Assembly (NCBI RefSeq): GCF_000204055.1
Contig: NW_006768775.1
Coordinates: 464,770-528,769 of the forward strand
Reading direction: 5' to 3'
DNA from: Melampsora larici-populina 98AG31
Taxonomy: Eukaryota; Basidiomycota; Pucciniomycetes; Pucciniales; Melampsoraceae
Length of the DNA stretch: 64,000 nucleotides
Shown: piece by piece, positions 11,922 to 22,232 of the stretch
Layout: every line of letters starts with the position of its first letter
How positions within the stretch are numbered: the first letter of the stretch is position 1
The notes under the pieces: model-generated
The model's input: only the letters and a program-made list of their open reading frames with translations
What the model was told of the DNA's origin: nothing
The model's database searches: none
Translations under genes and position numbers: made by a program

Positions 11922-13034
11922 TCAGGAGAAATGAGCATCTCTACGACCTCTGCCTCTTGAGTTAGAGCTGCCTCGGCCACCACGGGGGTATTCAATCCAT
12001 TCACCGGCTTGTTTCTTGGATTTCTTCCATGCTTCCATCTTACTTGAGTTATTTGGATGGTGATAGCATTCGGATTGTTCATGAGGTTTAGTGGGATGTT
12101 CTCTTCCGAGACAACGGTTTTTACTGCAGGTCTGCCAGCGTCCATTTTTTCGACCTTGGCTAGCTTCGGAGGCTTCAATAGTGCAACTCGATTGCTGACG
12201 GTTAGAATTGAACATCTTACGCGTTTGATACGTCTTCTTCAATTCAGTTTCTAAATTTCTAAATTTGACATGTCCAGCATCTAGTAAGTCGCACCCCTTT
12301 TCGGCCCAATCACGGTTAAGTGATCTCACGAACTGACGAGCTTGCTCTTCTTCCGACATCTCTCCATTCGCTCCTAAATAAGCATCGATCTTAGCGCGGA
12401 ACATATCTATGTATTCTAGTAGGTCCTTAGTTGAACCTTGAGACAGATCTGTGATATCACTTCGTAGCATCAACTTGACTGATTCCGAATTGCTTATGTG
12501 ATAGTCGCGTACGGTTTTCCAAAGGAGAAATGGAGATGAAGGGGTGTTCTTTATGCCGTTTTCAAAGGTAGAGATCATTGATATAAAGCGAGTAGACTGA
12601 GCTGATTCCATGCTTGCTAACAACCAATGAAATATACACTTTTTCGTAGCTAGAATGACTTCAGGATCGGTGATAACGGTTGGGACATCCTTGACAATGA
12701 GATACTGATCGTATGATGCGGCAGCCAATCCAAATCTAACATCATCAGACCACGGGTTGTAATTCGTGGCAGATAATTTGGTATTAATAGTTATCTTGTG
12801 TAGTATTGAATTCACCTTGATCGATTGTTTCTGAGCCGGAGTGTCCGTATCAATAGGCACGGAAGCCATGACAGGAACGGTGGTCTGATCAGAATGGACT
12901 GTGGAATTCGAAGTCTCTGAATGACTTTCACTCTGAATCTCGGCGTCACTCTCGTCGAGATTGCTGAAAGGGGCTGGGGTAGTGGCAGGAGTTGGCAATT
13001 GATTTAGGGAGTCAAGGTCTTCTCTATCTGACAT
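11922..13034 (-). CDS. gag: Copia gag polyprotein
   Basis: A 370-residue frame starting MSDREDLDSLNQLP. The first 90 residues are acidic and serine-rich. The middle is a UBN2/gag-type capsid region (LSATNYNPWSDDVRFGL, LLEYIDMFRAKIDAYLG). Near the end lies a cysteine-histidine cluster (CLGREHPTKPHEQSEC) that looks like a variant zinc knuckle, followed by an RG-rich tail (GGRGSSNSRGRGRRD) likely to bind RNA. The frame ends at TGA 11922-11924 and the same frame continues directly into protease. Most Copia elements make Gag-Pol from one frame, so this TGA is either a mutation or a site of stop-codon readthrough. Confidence 0.92.
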   Translation of the reverse strand: MSDREDLDSLNQLPTPATTPAPFSNLDESDAEIQSESHSETSNSTVHSDQTTVPVMASVPIDTDTPAQKQSIKVNSILHKITINTKLSATNYNPWSDDVRFGLAAASYDQYLIVKDVPTVITDPEVILATKKCIFHWLLASMESAQSTRFISMISTFENGIKNTPSSPFLLWKTVRDYHISNSESVKLMLRSDITDLSQGSTKDLLEYIDMFRAKIDAYLGANGEMSEEEQARQFVRSLNRDWAEKGCDLLDAGHVKFRNLETELKKTYQTRKMFNSNRQQSSCTIEASEASQGRKNGRWQTCSKNRCLGREHPTKPHEQSECYHHPNNSSKMEAWKKSKKQAGEWIEYPRGGRGSSNSRGRGRRDAHFS

Positions 13035-13072
13035 GCGATTTGCGTTTCGATTGAGATAACTGAGAGCTGAAC

Positions 13073-13088
13073 TAGACTCTCGCTACCA
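13073..13088 (-). promoter_or_regulatory. Copia primer-binding site
   Basis: On the minus strand TGGTAGCGAGAGTC lies directly after the 5' LTR. The first eight bases are complementary to the 3' end of initiator methionine tRNA (usual end GCTACCA), the common primer of Ty1/Copia elements. Confidence 0.75.
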
Positions 13089-13855
13089 TGAAAAGCGACA
13101 AAGCGTGTCTGATGATGACCTGATACCCAATAGACGAATCCTAGAGGTGAGTCTCCTGACACCTCACGTCTTTAAACTACCTGACAGACTAACCTGATAC
13201 CCAATAGACGAATCCTAGAGGTGAGTCTCCTGACACCTCACGTCTTTAAACTACCTGACAGACTAACCTAAAGAGTCAAGATAAAAAGAAAACATAACAA
13301 TAACAGACAAACAGAATTAGAAGAAAAGAAATTGATATAGAGAGTTGAGAAATATAGTCTAACCTAAAGGTTTAAGTCAGGATATGATATTCAAGGAAGG
13401 AAATCGACACAAGCAGGTCTCAGTATTTGATTCTAGTGTCGACGTAGTATCAGATGAAAGACAAGAATAGAATAACAAGAATGAAATCAATTAGTGTCTT
13501 CTGTAGCATGAATGAATTGAAAATATGAATGGATGAATTGAACTGGGAAGGGTACTTACTCTTTTCCTATACCGTGATAGACGGATGAGGAAAAGAGTAA
13601 GACGCGTGTCGGAGTGGCGTCATAGTTTAAATGATGATGATTATGGTTTGTATTTAGAGATTAAGTTTAATTTAATTTGAACTTTTGATCCTTGAGAATT
13701 GAACTTAATACATAACTTTCACGGCGTCTGAAACCCAAGTTATACAGTCATTTAAGAAAAGCTTGCCCTAAATTGCCCGCAAAACTCGAGCGAATTGGCG
13801 GGGAATTTGGGGCAAGCTTTTCTTAAATGACTGTACGTGAATGTAACTCTCAACA
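13089..13855 (-). repeat. 5' LTR of Copia element (767 bp, includes an 89-bp MITE)
   Basis: Begins TGAAAAGCGACAAAGCG and ends CTCTCAACA. Without the MITE and its TA copy it is 676 bp, and it matches the other LTR except at four positions. These four are CG here against TG or CA in the left copy. It holds two 74-bp repeat units against three in the left LTR. Confidence 0.92.
13745..13833. mobile_element. 89-bp palindromic MITE with TA duplication
   Basis: Terminal inverted repeats CAGTCATTTAAGAAAAGC... are perfect for at least 23 bp, with TA at 13743-13744 and 13834-13835. The other LTR has the empty site (GTTATACGTG), which proves the insertion. TA duplication and a CAGT end suggest mobilisation by a Tc1/mariner-type transposase. 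A related, diverged sequence occurs near 18837 (AACTCGAGCAATTTGGCG). Confidence 0.93.
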
Positions 13856-13860
13856 TGATT

Positions 13861-14717
13861 TACATACAAGCACCTCTGCTGCTGGCCCCAGAACCTTCAT
13901 TGAGCCTCTCAGAAACCAAATGGTTCCATCTGTTTGACTTGGACTTGTAAGTTTTGTACATTTTGGTTTCTATCTTTCCTCATTATGTTTTTATCTTTCT
14001 CATCTTCTCATCTTCATGATCCATATCCACTCATTTTATCTTCTTTGAGTAAAGCCTTTTTGTAGTTTCAATACCTTTCACTTTTGACCTCTGTGTCCTT
14101 TTAGCATGTCACCCACAAGGTTTGCCTGTTTTGCTTTGTCAAAGTTGATCTCACAAACCAAATGCTGTTGTCTATTTGGAGAAACCCCTCATGAAGAGTT
14201 TGACAAAGCCACTGAGGCCGTTGCCCAGAAGCTCAATCAATTCTTTCCACTATGTCAACCCACTGCTCCACCTGCACCGCCACTTGGATGGGTTGATATC
14301 ATTTGTAACAATGAAAGTCGATGGATTGATCTACCAGATTGATCTACCAACAACGTGTCACCCCCTGGAAAATGTACACATCAAAAAAAGTACTAGAGGC
14401 ACCACCAACAGAGACACTATCAAAGATACTTTGATAAATGTCAAGATTACTTCAAGTTTTGGGGACAACTCAAACATCAAATGACATATACATAGCTATA
14501 TTGTCAATAATCGACAAAGAACTGGACCTCTCAAGAGGCTTCTGTCAGAAGTAAGCAAGCTGGATGTAGTTGTACACCTTCAGATCAACAAAATCCACTC
14601 AAAATCAATTTAATTGATACTAGTACAATTTGTGGCAGGGATTCCCCAGTTATACCTTGGCACTTGATCATAAAAACAATAGGTGATCAACCCTGAACCT
14701 TAAGCTTCTTGAAAGGC
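13861..14717. other. non-coding region right of Copia element
   Basis: AT-rich sequence with a 78-codon frame at 14106-14342 that has no recognisable domain. Nothing else is seen. Confidence 0.35.
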
Positions 14718-14720
14718 TTA

Positions 14721-15466
14721 GAGCACCCACTATGGTAGACATTTTTTATTGTAAATTTTGTGGTCCTAACCGCAAAAATTAATCATGTGTGTAACAACTA
14801 AATCATTTACCACATGAAATTCACTATGGAGTGATTTACTGTGTGATTTACCAATGATAAATCACTATCAATCAAGTGATCCCACCGTGGCAAAGTCACA
14901 AATATTAATACCATGTCTATTTCCAATGATACATCCAAAAAAACCCTGTCTCAATGCCTGCTTCAATGAAAAGAGCAATCCATGCTCTTTTGAAGTCTTC
15001 AAATGTCAATGAGAAGCAACAAGAGTATGAGAAAATAGCCTTTGACTTCCTCTTTGACAAGCCTCCTTAACCTCCACCACCTCTCCAGACTTGTATCCAC
15101 ATTTGAGACTGTGTCTAACGCAGTGAACAACTGTCCAACAATTACTTTGCAGCTAATACCACATACAAATCAAAGTTTGAACATTGATTTCAAATGAGCA
15201 AATCAAGTGTGAGATGTCAAAGTGGTGATGAATCAATGAATTATGGGATTCGTAGAGTCAAAAAAACAAGCAATGCTTGAGATTTGATGTGTCTAGTCTT
15301 AAAATAAAACATGAATCAAGCTTGTGTAAAGTTAGACAAGCTTGATTCATGATTTGATGCAGTCGTAGGGACCATGCGTCTAAGACAGGTCCATAGTGGA
15401 CCTGTTTAAGTTTTAGTGGTAAACTTACAATAAAACTGCTGTTTACCGCACCCATAATGGGTGCTC
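14721..15466. mobile_element. PIF/Harbinger-like non-autonomous element, copy A
   Basis: Ends GAGCACCCACTATGG on the left and the inverse of GAGCACCCATTATGG on the right, flanked by TTA at 14718-14720 and 15467-15469. A TTA duplication and GAGC-type ends match PIF/Harbinger elements. The interior has no transposase. It shares subterminal blocks (tracts around GGTCCATAGTGGACCTG) with copy B at 39341-40442. Confidence 0.85.
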
Positions 15467-15510
15467 TTATGCAGCATTATATGTGCTTGTGTTAACCTCA
15501 TAATACATTA

Positions 15511-15690
15511 GGGGGTTCCAAGTTGACTTTTTTTACGTATTTTTATGCTACAACAAATTGCCCATTGTTGTAAAATATGCGTAAACTTGTCCCAATTTAA
15601 AAATACGTTGGTTTCACACATATTTGTTTTACAAAAAACTTGCCCAAATTTTTAAAAAATACGCCAAAAAAATCCAAACTTGAAACCCCC
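15511..15690. mobile_element. 180-bp TA-flanked MITE (GGGGGTTTCAAGTT family)
   Basis: Inverted ends GGGGGTTCCAAGTTGAC and GGGGGTTTCAAGTTTGG, with TA on both sides (15509-15510, 15691-15692). The same family is nested in the PIF-like element at 39890-40303. A related end may lie beside the assembly gap near 25450. Confidence 0.8.
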
Positions 15691-15692
15691 TA

Positions 15693-18109
15693 TTGGTGTG
15701 TGAGAAATAATACTTTGTAACCCCAGTGCACTCAAATGATTCATAATATCTTCCACAGAATTATGTACTTGAAAGGTTTTGTACTTTGACTTGTTTATAT
15801 CATGAAAGTGTTCTCATTGGCATAAGATCCAATATGCTTCTGTTTGAGAAAAACATTCTACCTCTGACATGCTCCCATTTTCCTTCTGATGAATATGGAG
15901 TCTATCTATCACTTATTGCAAGTTTTGATTTGATGGCCCAAGCAGAATTGCTTTACATTGCTCATGTTTGGTTGGTTCACTTGTGGTATTGGAAGAAACT
16001 GATGGACCTGTGCAATGTGAAATCCATTCAAAAACAGTTGATGTCAATAAGGTCAACCCTGAAAATCACTTGGCTTGTATGATGACTAATTATCTAGAAC
16101 GAGATGCTCTTCATACTGGATGAATAAATCATCTCAAAAAATGTTTGTGCATGTCACTTTGCAATTATTTTAAGCCATCCAATCCACCCATTGGAATTTT
16201 TTGAATTGCTTAGTGCACATACGTTGAAATGGATAGGATGCTTTGGAATTATGTGTATAATTTATGTTTTTAAACCATGTCAAACTTATATTATCTTCGA
16301 TCCAAAGATCTTTGAGCTCAATTCATGCCTCAAGCTAGGAGTATCTAAAGGTCTTCTCCTCACCCTGGTTTCCTCCCTGACAAAGGATTTTGAAAGCTGT
16401 AGCACTGAATCAATTCAACTCTTTAGATAAGACTAAATCTCAAATATCTTCTTGTTAAACTGCCTCTCTTTCATCCCAAGCTTTCCATCCCCTTCCAAAA
16501 AATTGTGTGCTTCCTTTTGTGTTCATAATTCAAACTGGTCTACCAGACTTCATTGGGAGCTTGCATGATTTGCAAAATGGAAAATGAGATTCAGTCAACC
16601 AATTCCCTTTTACAGAAAGGGAAATTCCAAGACTACTCAACTTCACCAAAATGAAATAAACTTGGAGTAGAAGGCAGAGGAAGATAAGTTCAATTTAGTT
16701 CAAACTAATACTTGAATTGACTTCATTAACTGATGTCATCAATGTTTCCACATGTCTTGAATTTCCTTTTATCCTTCTCAAACAGAACCAAAAGCATAAT
16801 CATGATAGAAACAAATTTACAAACTATTGATTGCCTCGAACTAACTTTCTGCTTCAAGTACTGCATGGGTGATCACTGTGGTGGCTGATCTTGATGCTGA
16901 TGATGCATTGGCAATGTCCTTTAATTCAATGTCATGATTTGTGGGAAATTTGATCAAGAAGCACCTGATGATTGGAGTGATGAATTTGGAATATGTTATA
17001 GATCACGTGAGAGTGAATGCTGCTATGCTCATCTCTCCTCAACTTAATCTACCCCAAATGCACATAGATAGAAGTCATGTTGTAAATGAAAACCAATTTT
17101 AGGATAACCATGAAAAATCTGATATGCATGGATTGCTCATGATGAGAACATTCCAAAACTTAAAAAAATCAAAAGTATGATGTCTTGGTATGGATTTATG
17201 ATTTTAGGAAACACAGCAAAATTGATATGCATAGAATTCTATCAATGAGAGCATTCCAGAACTTTGATTGGCTAGTTAACACAACAGGGTTTGAGTTCTA
17301 CAAGTGTTTCAGGCCTTGGGTTGACTTTGACAATGATTTGTACATGACTCCATGCATAGGATTTTTAATCACTCACTTGGACCAAGTGAGTTGGTCCAAG
17401 TGAGTTTGATGGGTATCAAACCCCGGTTCCATGCTTGTTTCCTGAAATTGAGTGATTAAGCAAAGCATCTGGAGGGCACTGTACATATGCTGCTATGTTG
17501 ATTCAAACAGTTTTGACTTTTAGAGCATCACCACTGGAACCTACTGAAAAATAACCAATACAGAGCCTGTATGAAGGGTGTTAAAATAGGAATATACATT
17601 CAAACACATCAAACATATTTCACATTCATCTTTCACACAATCTCTTTAGCCTAGATTTCAATCTAATTTCCAAAAGTTCTCAAACCTGGAAGATTGATTA
17701 TCTAACCTCAGACAACTTGGCCTGATTGCTGGTGTTTACCAAGGTGTATTACTTTTTTGTCTTGGTGTTCAGAACCATTAGGCAACTTTGCCTGATTGCT
17801 GGCATTCACAAAGACATCATTTCTGGTGTCACAAGTTGCTATAGATTATTGCAAAGGGTCCTGACAGGACCAATGATGTATGGCCAATCTCATGTGTTTT
17901 TGCAAAAAGATGCAAAAACCAGGGCAGAGTAAAACCACAAAAGTGAGGTAGAATACTTTGCCAAGTTTGTCAAAGTTGTCCGGATCTTGGAGGACAAGAG
18001 TGGACATGTCCAACAATCACTGAGTACAGTCTGATGTTTTGTCCTAATGGGGGCTAAAAGGGTTTTGGTCCACCAACTACTAATGGTTTATCAAGTTTGA
18101 AACTTGGTT
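15693..18109. other. gene-poor AT-rich region
   Basis: About 2.4 kb with only short chance frames. No RNA gene or domain is recognised. A small direct duplication (CACTTGGACCAAGTGAGTTGG) lies near 17375-17405. Confidence 0.35.
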
Positions 18110-18114
18110 AGTGA

Positions 18115-18731
18115 GGAAACAATACAGGCCTTTTGGTATATCTGGTAAACTTCACAAATTCACATGCCTGCCTGGTGAGGCTGAAGCAAGCAAGGTACTT
18201 GTGGCCAAACTTATATGCTCCATAACCTTGCGGTAGAGGCTTTTGTAAGGAGCATCCTTCATTCCCTTTTATCTTGTCCCGCACCAAGGATTTGGGTATG
18301 GTCAAAAGAGAAAACATATGGGCCTTACTTTGGTGCATTCCCCAAGGAAACTACTCCCCTCCATGAAAAAAGTGCTTCAAAATTTTGGCTTGCATAGCAA
18401 CTGTAGCATGTAAACCACACATGCAGCTGTTGTGGATGGTAAGTGTCTTTGACAATGGTTGGTTTTGTTCATCCATTATCTACATGATAAGAGCTCTTTC
18501 CTAGAGAAAAATAGGATATACAATATTTGCGGGAGATAGGTGCACAGCTTTTCCTTTTGGACCATAGGCAAATCCTTGGTTTCAAAAGATTTAGGAGGGA
18601 TTGAAGGAGGATCCCTGCAAAAGCCTCTCCTACAAGGTTATGGAGTGTACAAGTTTGGTGTAAGTCCCTTGCTTGCTTCAGCCTCACAAGGCGGGCGTGG
18701 GACTTTGTTAAGTTGATAAATCTGGTGCCTT
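18115..18731. repeat. large imperfect inverted repeat (foldback element)
   Basis: The left arm (about 18130-18345) and the right arm (about 18517-18731, inverted) align over some 210 bp at roughly 70-75 percent by eye. Shared landmarks include GAGGCTGAAGCAAGCAAGG, CTCCATAACCTTG, GAGGCTTTTG and ACCAAGGATTTG. The outer end of the right arm carries GTGGGACTTTGTTAAGTTGA, close to the ends of the 75-bp hairpin element at 19463. No target duplication was found. Confidence 0.65.
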
Positions 18732-18739
18732 GGTATTTT

Positions 18740-19171
18740 TTGCGCTTTTTCCCACGCAATTTGTAAAAGTGCTGTATTTTGCCATTTGATCTGTCCTGTG
18801 GTTGCTCTTGTCGCCAATTTCACAAGGTCTCCTGCAGAACTCGAGCAATTTGGCGCCAGATTTTTGGCAAGCTTTGTCCATTCTTAATTGTGGAGCGCAA
18901 GATCAGGACAGAGTGTGTTTATCTTCAACTCTAAAGTTGAATCTAGATAAACTCCCCTCTAGCTGAGGAGTATATCTTTCCTGGCAAGTTCTACCGCAGA
19001 GTTGTATTGCCTCTTTCCCTGAGATCAATACCCTGTCAGCGTGGTGTGGGGGTAGCCCCGTAGGGGAGTGAGATCTAGTAAGGGTACCAAACCCCAACCT
19101 AGCACTCTTCCTACGTGGCGAGAACAGGCCAGAGAAGACAAGACTTCTCAACCCCCCGGGTGGTGGGTGGG
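18740..19171. other. GC-richer non-coding segment, possible LTR or repeat remnant
   Basis: More GC-rich than its surroundings, with CCCCGTAGGGG and other short palindromes. It adjoins the repeat at 19172-19301. No gene or known RNA is recognised. Near 18837 lies a sequence related to the interior of the 89-bp MITE. Confidence 0.3.
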
Positions 19172-19301
19172 CTTTGAAAAATTTTAAGAGAAAAGAATTT
19201 CTATCTTGCGTGGATTGACAGGGTTCAGCACGGTGGAGAATTTGGCTTCGAGTAGAGAGGTGAAAATTTTCCCTCTCTACTCGACTTCCAAATTTCAGCT
19301 T
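19172..19301. repeat. 130-bp repeat R1, inverted partner of R2 at 23570-23699
   Basis: Nearly identical (about eight differences over 130 bp) to the inverse of 23570-23699. It contains a palindrome built on CGAGTAGAGAGG and CCTCTCTACTCG around AAAATTTT. Together the two copies bracket the first two secreted-protein genes. Confidence 0.8.
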
Positions 19302-19462
19302 GGGATAGGTGTACACCCTAACTGTACATAAAATGACCGCATTCCAAACTTCAAAGGGACAAGACGTAGCTTGGCGTGACTTGAAGCCACACGTCAAGCA
19401 CGTGACAAATTGGGGAAATTGTCACTCATTTTTGAGTGTGCACTCCGAGAGTCTGAAGTGAT

Positions 19463-19537
19463 TAAACTCAACAAAGTCCCACGCTGCGTCTCGCACGCTT
19501 CGAGCGCAAGACGCAGCGTGGGACTTTGTTGAGTTTA
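19463..19537. mobile_element. 75-bp hairpin mini-element with 9-bp target duplication
   Basis: Inverted ends TAAACTCAACAAAGTCCC... pair over about 29 bp around a short loop near 19495-19508. The nine bases TGAAGTGAT directly precede (19454-19462) and follow (19538-19546) the hairpin. A 9-bp duplication fits Mutator-like mobilisation, and the same length flanks the DUF6589 element here, though the ends differ. Confidence 0.85.
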
Positions 19538-19626
19538 TGAAGTGATACACATACACAGACTCGAGTGACATAATTTTCCTCGCAGTGTCCCTGCGGCCAT
19601 CGGTGCTCAAACGCAATTATTTCATC

Positions 19627-19711
19627 ATGACATACGCTCTCCCTCGGGCCTCTATGTACGCAGCCCACTTGTTTTTCTTTAAAGGCGGCCCTTTGATAGT
19701 CATTTTGTCTT
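19627..19711 (+). promoter_or_regulatory. conserved promoter block of secreted-protein gene 1
   Basis: An 85-bp block whose core GCCCACTTGTTTTTCTTTAAA and trailing TTTGATAGTCATTTTGTC recur, with small changes, upstream of the two paralogues (22089-22160 and 34084-34160). It ends about 73 bp before the start codon. The AT-rich core is TATAAAA in the third copy, so it probably acts as the TATA region. Confidence 0.7.
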
Positions 19712-19783
19712 TCTCGCTCTACACCTGACTTACAACAGCACTTTCAATCCACGAATTATTGGTTGCTAACTCGACATAACAAA

Positions 19784-20541
19784 ATGATTTCTCTTTTAAA
19801 ACTCGTAGCCTTATCGGGAGCTTTTTTTTGTATGACTCTCGGACTGGCCGATGCTCAGTGTTCTACCCGAGGTCCAATAACGATTGAGGAGCAACATTGT
19901 TTAAAGTTGGTTTACATACCTCTGCTTTCTTGGTTTATCCAAACCTGAGATGCTATTCACGAGTTTGTGTCACAATGTTGCTCCATTACTGATTGCTCCT
20001 GCGTTGGATTCATAGAGCCTTACCTCTATTCCCTCTCCCCAGTGGTCCTGACACCATTATTTTCAATGGCAATATGATCCCATCTCGTTTCCGGACTTGC
20101 GAGGTGAGTGATAGGTGTCTTCCAATCTCAAGATACCTCAACCAAAACTAATCATGTAGCTATGCTGACTAATCACAATTCCTTTGTTCAGCTCAAGTTG
20201 AGAACCGTGGACGGAACCTCAACGATTCACATGTAAGCCAACTTGTGCCAATTTCTTTAACATCAGATAATTTCTGTTAGAGCTTATTGTTAACTTTGAC
20301 TCTCTGCAATCTTTAGCTCCAAGGCGGCTGTGGAGAGTGCCTTCCAGACTTCTTGGAACCAATGCCACGGCGTAAGTGTCTAAATATCGTGATATTCTCT
20401 TGAGACTGTACACACGTAGAACTCTGACATTATCGAATCCTCAATTAGTACTCTACGATCACGATCACCAATGTTCAATTTCCTGACACCCCCGTTTATT
20501 TGGATATTGGAGCATTCAAGGACCAACCTGGCAATCCATAA
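19784..20541 (+). CDS. small secreted cysteine-containing protein, paralogue 1
   Basis: Five exons: 19784-19905, 20016-20103, 20192-20232, 20317-20371 and 20449-20541, all with GT-AG introns in matching phase, giving 132 residues. The start MISLLKLVALSGAFF is a typical signal peptide with cleavage likely after ADA. The mature part has four cysteines (AQCSTRG, QHCL, FRTCE, NQCHG). No known domain is recognised. Size, signal peptide and copy number fit a secreted effector candidate of a plant-associated fungus; that role is inferred. Exon lengths 41 and 55 nt and all phases are the same in the paralogues at 22233 and 34273. Confidence 0.85.
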
Positions 20542-21030
20542 AGTTTTCGACTGGCGTATTTAACAATCGCAGCTCTCCTTCGGCATCAATATCATTCTTA
20601 CATCGAGATTTGATTCCCACTGAAAAGTCGCCGGGTCTGATGAAAGTCGATCCTTGATCAATTTGACTGGGATGTTGATGATTGTTTGTTGCCAAGAGCG
20701 ATTTTGTAGTACAGTCTATGTTTGTCTTGTTCATGTGTTGTGTCTGAATTCCTTTGGTATCATCTTTAAATCCCGCGTACATTTGTGGCTTTATTGAGTT
20801 TGCAATGTCAGCATTGTCTGGCCATCTCTTTCTGTGTGCTCAAGACCATCTAATGTGCCTCAGAGCCTACATGATGAGGTTGTTTGGAGCCTTTGTTACA
20901 ATTATCAGCTAGGGACTTGTTCTGCCCTAGCATAGCAAAGGTATCCAAACCACCTCACTCATGATTGTAAGCACCATCTAAGGCTCGTCTTGGTGCAGGA
21001 TTCCATGACTGAGTGGTTAGTGCTCAGGTG
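20542..21030. other. 3' flank of paralogue 1 and tRNA-like stretch
   Basis: The first 270 bp match the 3' flank of paralogue 2 (shared CTTGTTCATGTGTT, CCCGCGTAC, AATGTCAGCATT), so the whole gene unit was duplicated. Near 21007-21030, TGACTGAGTGGTTAGTGC resembles a tRNA A box and a similar stretch occurs near 59510. Confidence 0.5.
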
Positions 21031-21035
21031 CAAAG

Positions 21036-21305
21036 AAGCCCGGGACGGGTAGCGGAGACTACCCGAGAAACGGGCTCTTAGTGGTAGCCACGTGGGAAAA
21101 ATTTCACTTCCCACTCAGAAGCTACAGTTGTCTCTGAAATAACCCATACCTTTTTATGGACCCCAAAAGGTATGGGTTTTCATAGAGTATGTGTTATCAC
21201 AATGGGCTTTTGGGCAAGCCCGGGACGGGTAGCGGAGACTACCCGAGAAACGGGCTCTTAGTGGTAGCCACGTGGGAAAAATTTCACTTCCCACTCAGAA
21301 GCTAC
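21036..21305 (+). repeat. two direct 90-bp repeats with 90-bp spacer
   Basis: Copies at 21036-21125 and 21216-21305 look identical and start exactly 180 bp apart. Each contains a hairpin (GGGTAGCGGAGACTACCC) and TTAGTGGTAGCCACGTGGG. The spacer has its own inverted repeat (AACCCATACCTTTTT against AAAAGGTATGGGTT). Confidence 0.88.
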
Positions 21306-22088
21306 CACTCCCGCACACACAACCAGTCTTAACTGAGCACACCTCAAACACTCAGCATCTCGATTCAAGCTTATCATATCATTTCAAAAATACCACCCAG
21401 CCCACCCGGCAATGTTGGACACGGCTAGGTTTGCGAAATGAAGAGAGTTTTTCTCTCCAACGTAAACCAGGCGGCCGCCGGCGGCCCCCCCTCGAACAAC
21501 TTAAGCATGTCAGAGAAGCAATGACATACTTAAGTCTGGATGGTGTTCTTAGATGTGATATGCATCGAGCTAACAAACCATAAACAAAATGGAAGACAAG
21601 TCAAAGTCAATGGGAGGCCGGTAAAGCAGGGTCAAACGGCGTATGATATAAGCATCATTGCAGGGGATACGTGATGATCCTTGTGTTGTAAAAACAAATT
21701 TGTAATCTTGTTCGGCAAAAAATGAAAATTTCGTTTCGTTTCACAGGAACCCTTGGAGTGCTGTGTGCAAAGATGAGTGTAGAGACCTCTGCAGCGCTCT
21801 TGCACGTATGTCCAAGTGCTTGAATTTGTGCATCTTGATCTACGAGTGTGGAATTCTACCCTACGCTGAATATTTTGCAACAAGATTGAGCGTGACACGT
21901 GTAACTTCACGCTCAAGAACACCGACCCCTTGGTATATATGGTTTGCTGTGAGAGGCTACGTGCTTGCTCGGACAGCGCTCGCTCGCGCTGTGCTTGGCT
22001 TGGGGATTGGTCAACCTGGATCCCGGTCAACCCCTCCAATACTCCCTTGATTTTGGCAATCATCAGACCAAATCAATCCGAACAGATC
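21306..22088. other. non-coding region before paralogue 2
   Basis: No supported gene. A GC-rich patch GGCGGCCGCCGGCGGCC lies near 21471. The last part leads into the promoter block of the second secreted-protein gene. Confidence 0.35.
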
Positions 22089-22160
22089 ATAACATATGCT
22101 CTCCCTATACACCGCCCACTTGTTTTCCTTCAAAAGCAGCCCTTGGATAGCATTTTGTCG
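22089..22160 (+). promoter_or_regulatory. conserved promoter block of secreted-protein gene 2
   Basis: Shares ATATGCTCTCCCTATACACC, GCCCACTTGTTTTCCTTCAA and TTGGATAGCATTTTGTC with the other two paralogues. It lies about 73 bp before the start codon. Confidence 0.7.
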
Positions 22161-22232
22161 CCTTCTTCACACTTGACTTCCTCTCAAGATTACTCTCAAT
22201 CAACCAATTGTCTATCAATATCTTATCACAAA

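Larger units (their letters stand above)
6107..13855 (-). mobile_element. Ty1/Copia LTR retrotransposon with nested insertions
   Basis: A complete Copia element on the minus strand. Its 5' LTR is at 13089-13855 and its 3' LTR at 6107-6961, both bounded by TG and CA, with a TGATT duplication outside. Gag, protease, integrase, reverse transcriptase and RNase H are present in Copia order. The LTRs match at every aligned position except four, all CpG transitions, so the insertion is young. Three things disable or complicate it: a TGA between gag and pol (11922-11924), a 1.4-kb CACTA element in pol (9877-11272), and an 89-bp MITE in the 5' LTR (13745-13833). The left LTR also carries about 179 bp of extra internal repeats. 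Confidence 0.95.

Noticed and set aside
18903..19397. 164-codon minus-strand frame as a gene, or as rDNA-like sequence
   Set aside because: It overlaps repeat R1 and GC-rich palindromes. No ribosomal RNA core sequence or protein domain is recognisable.
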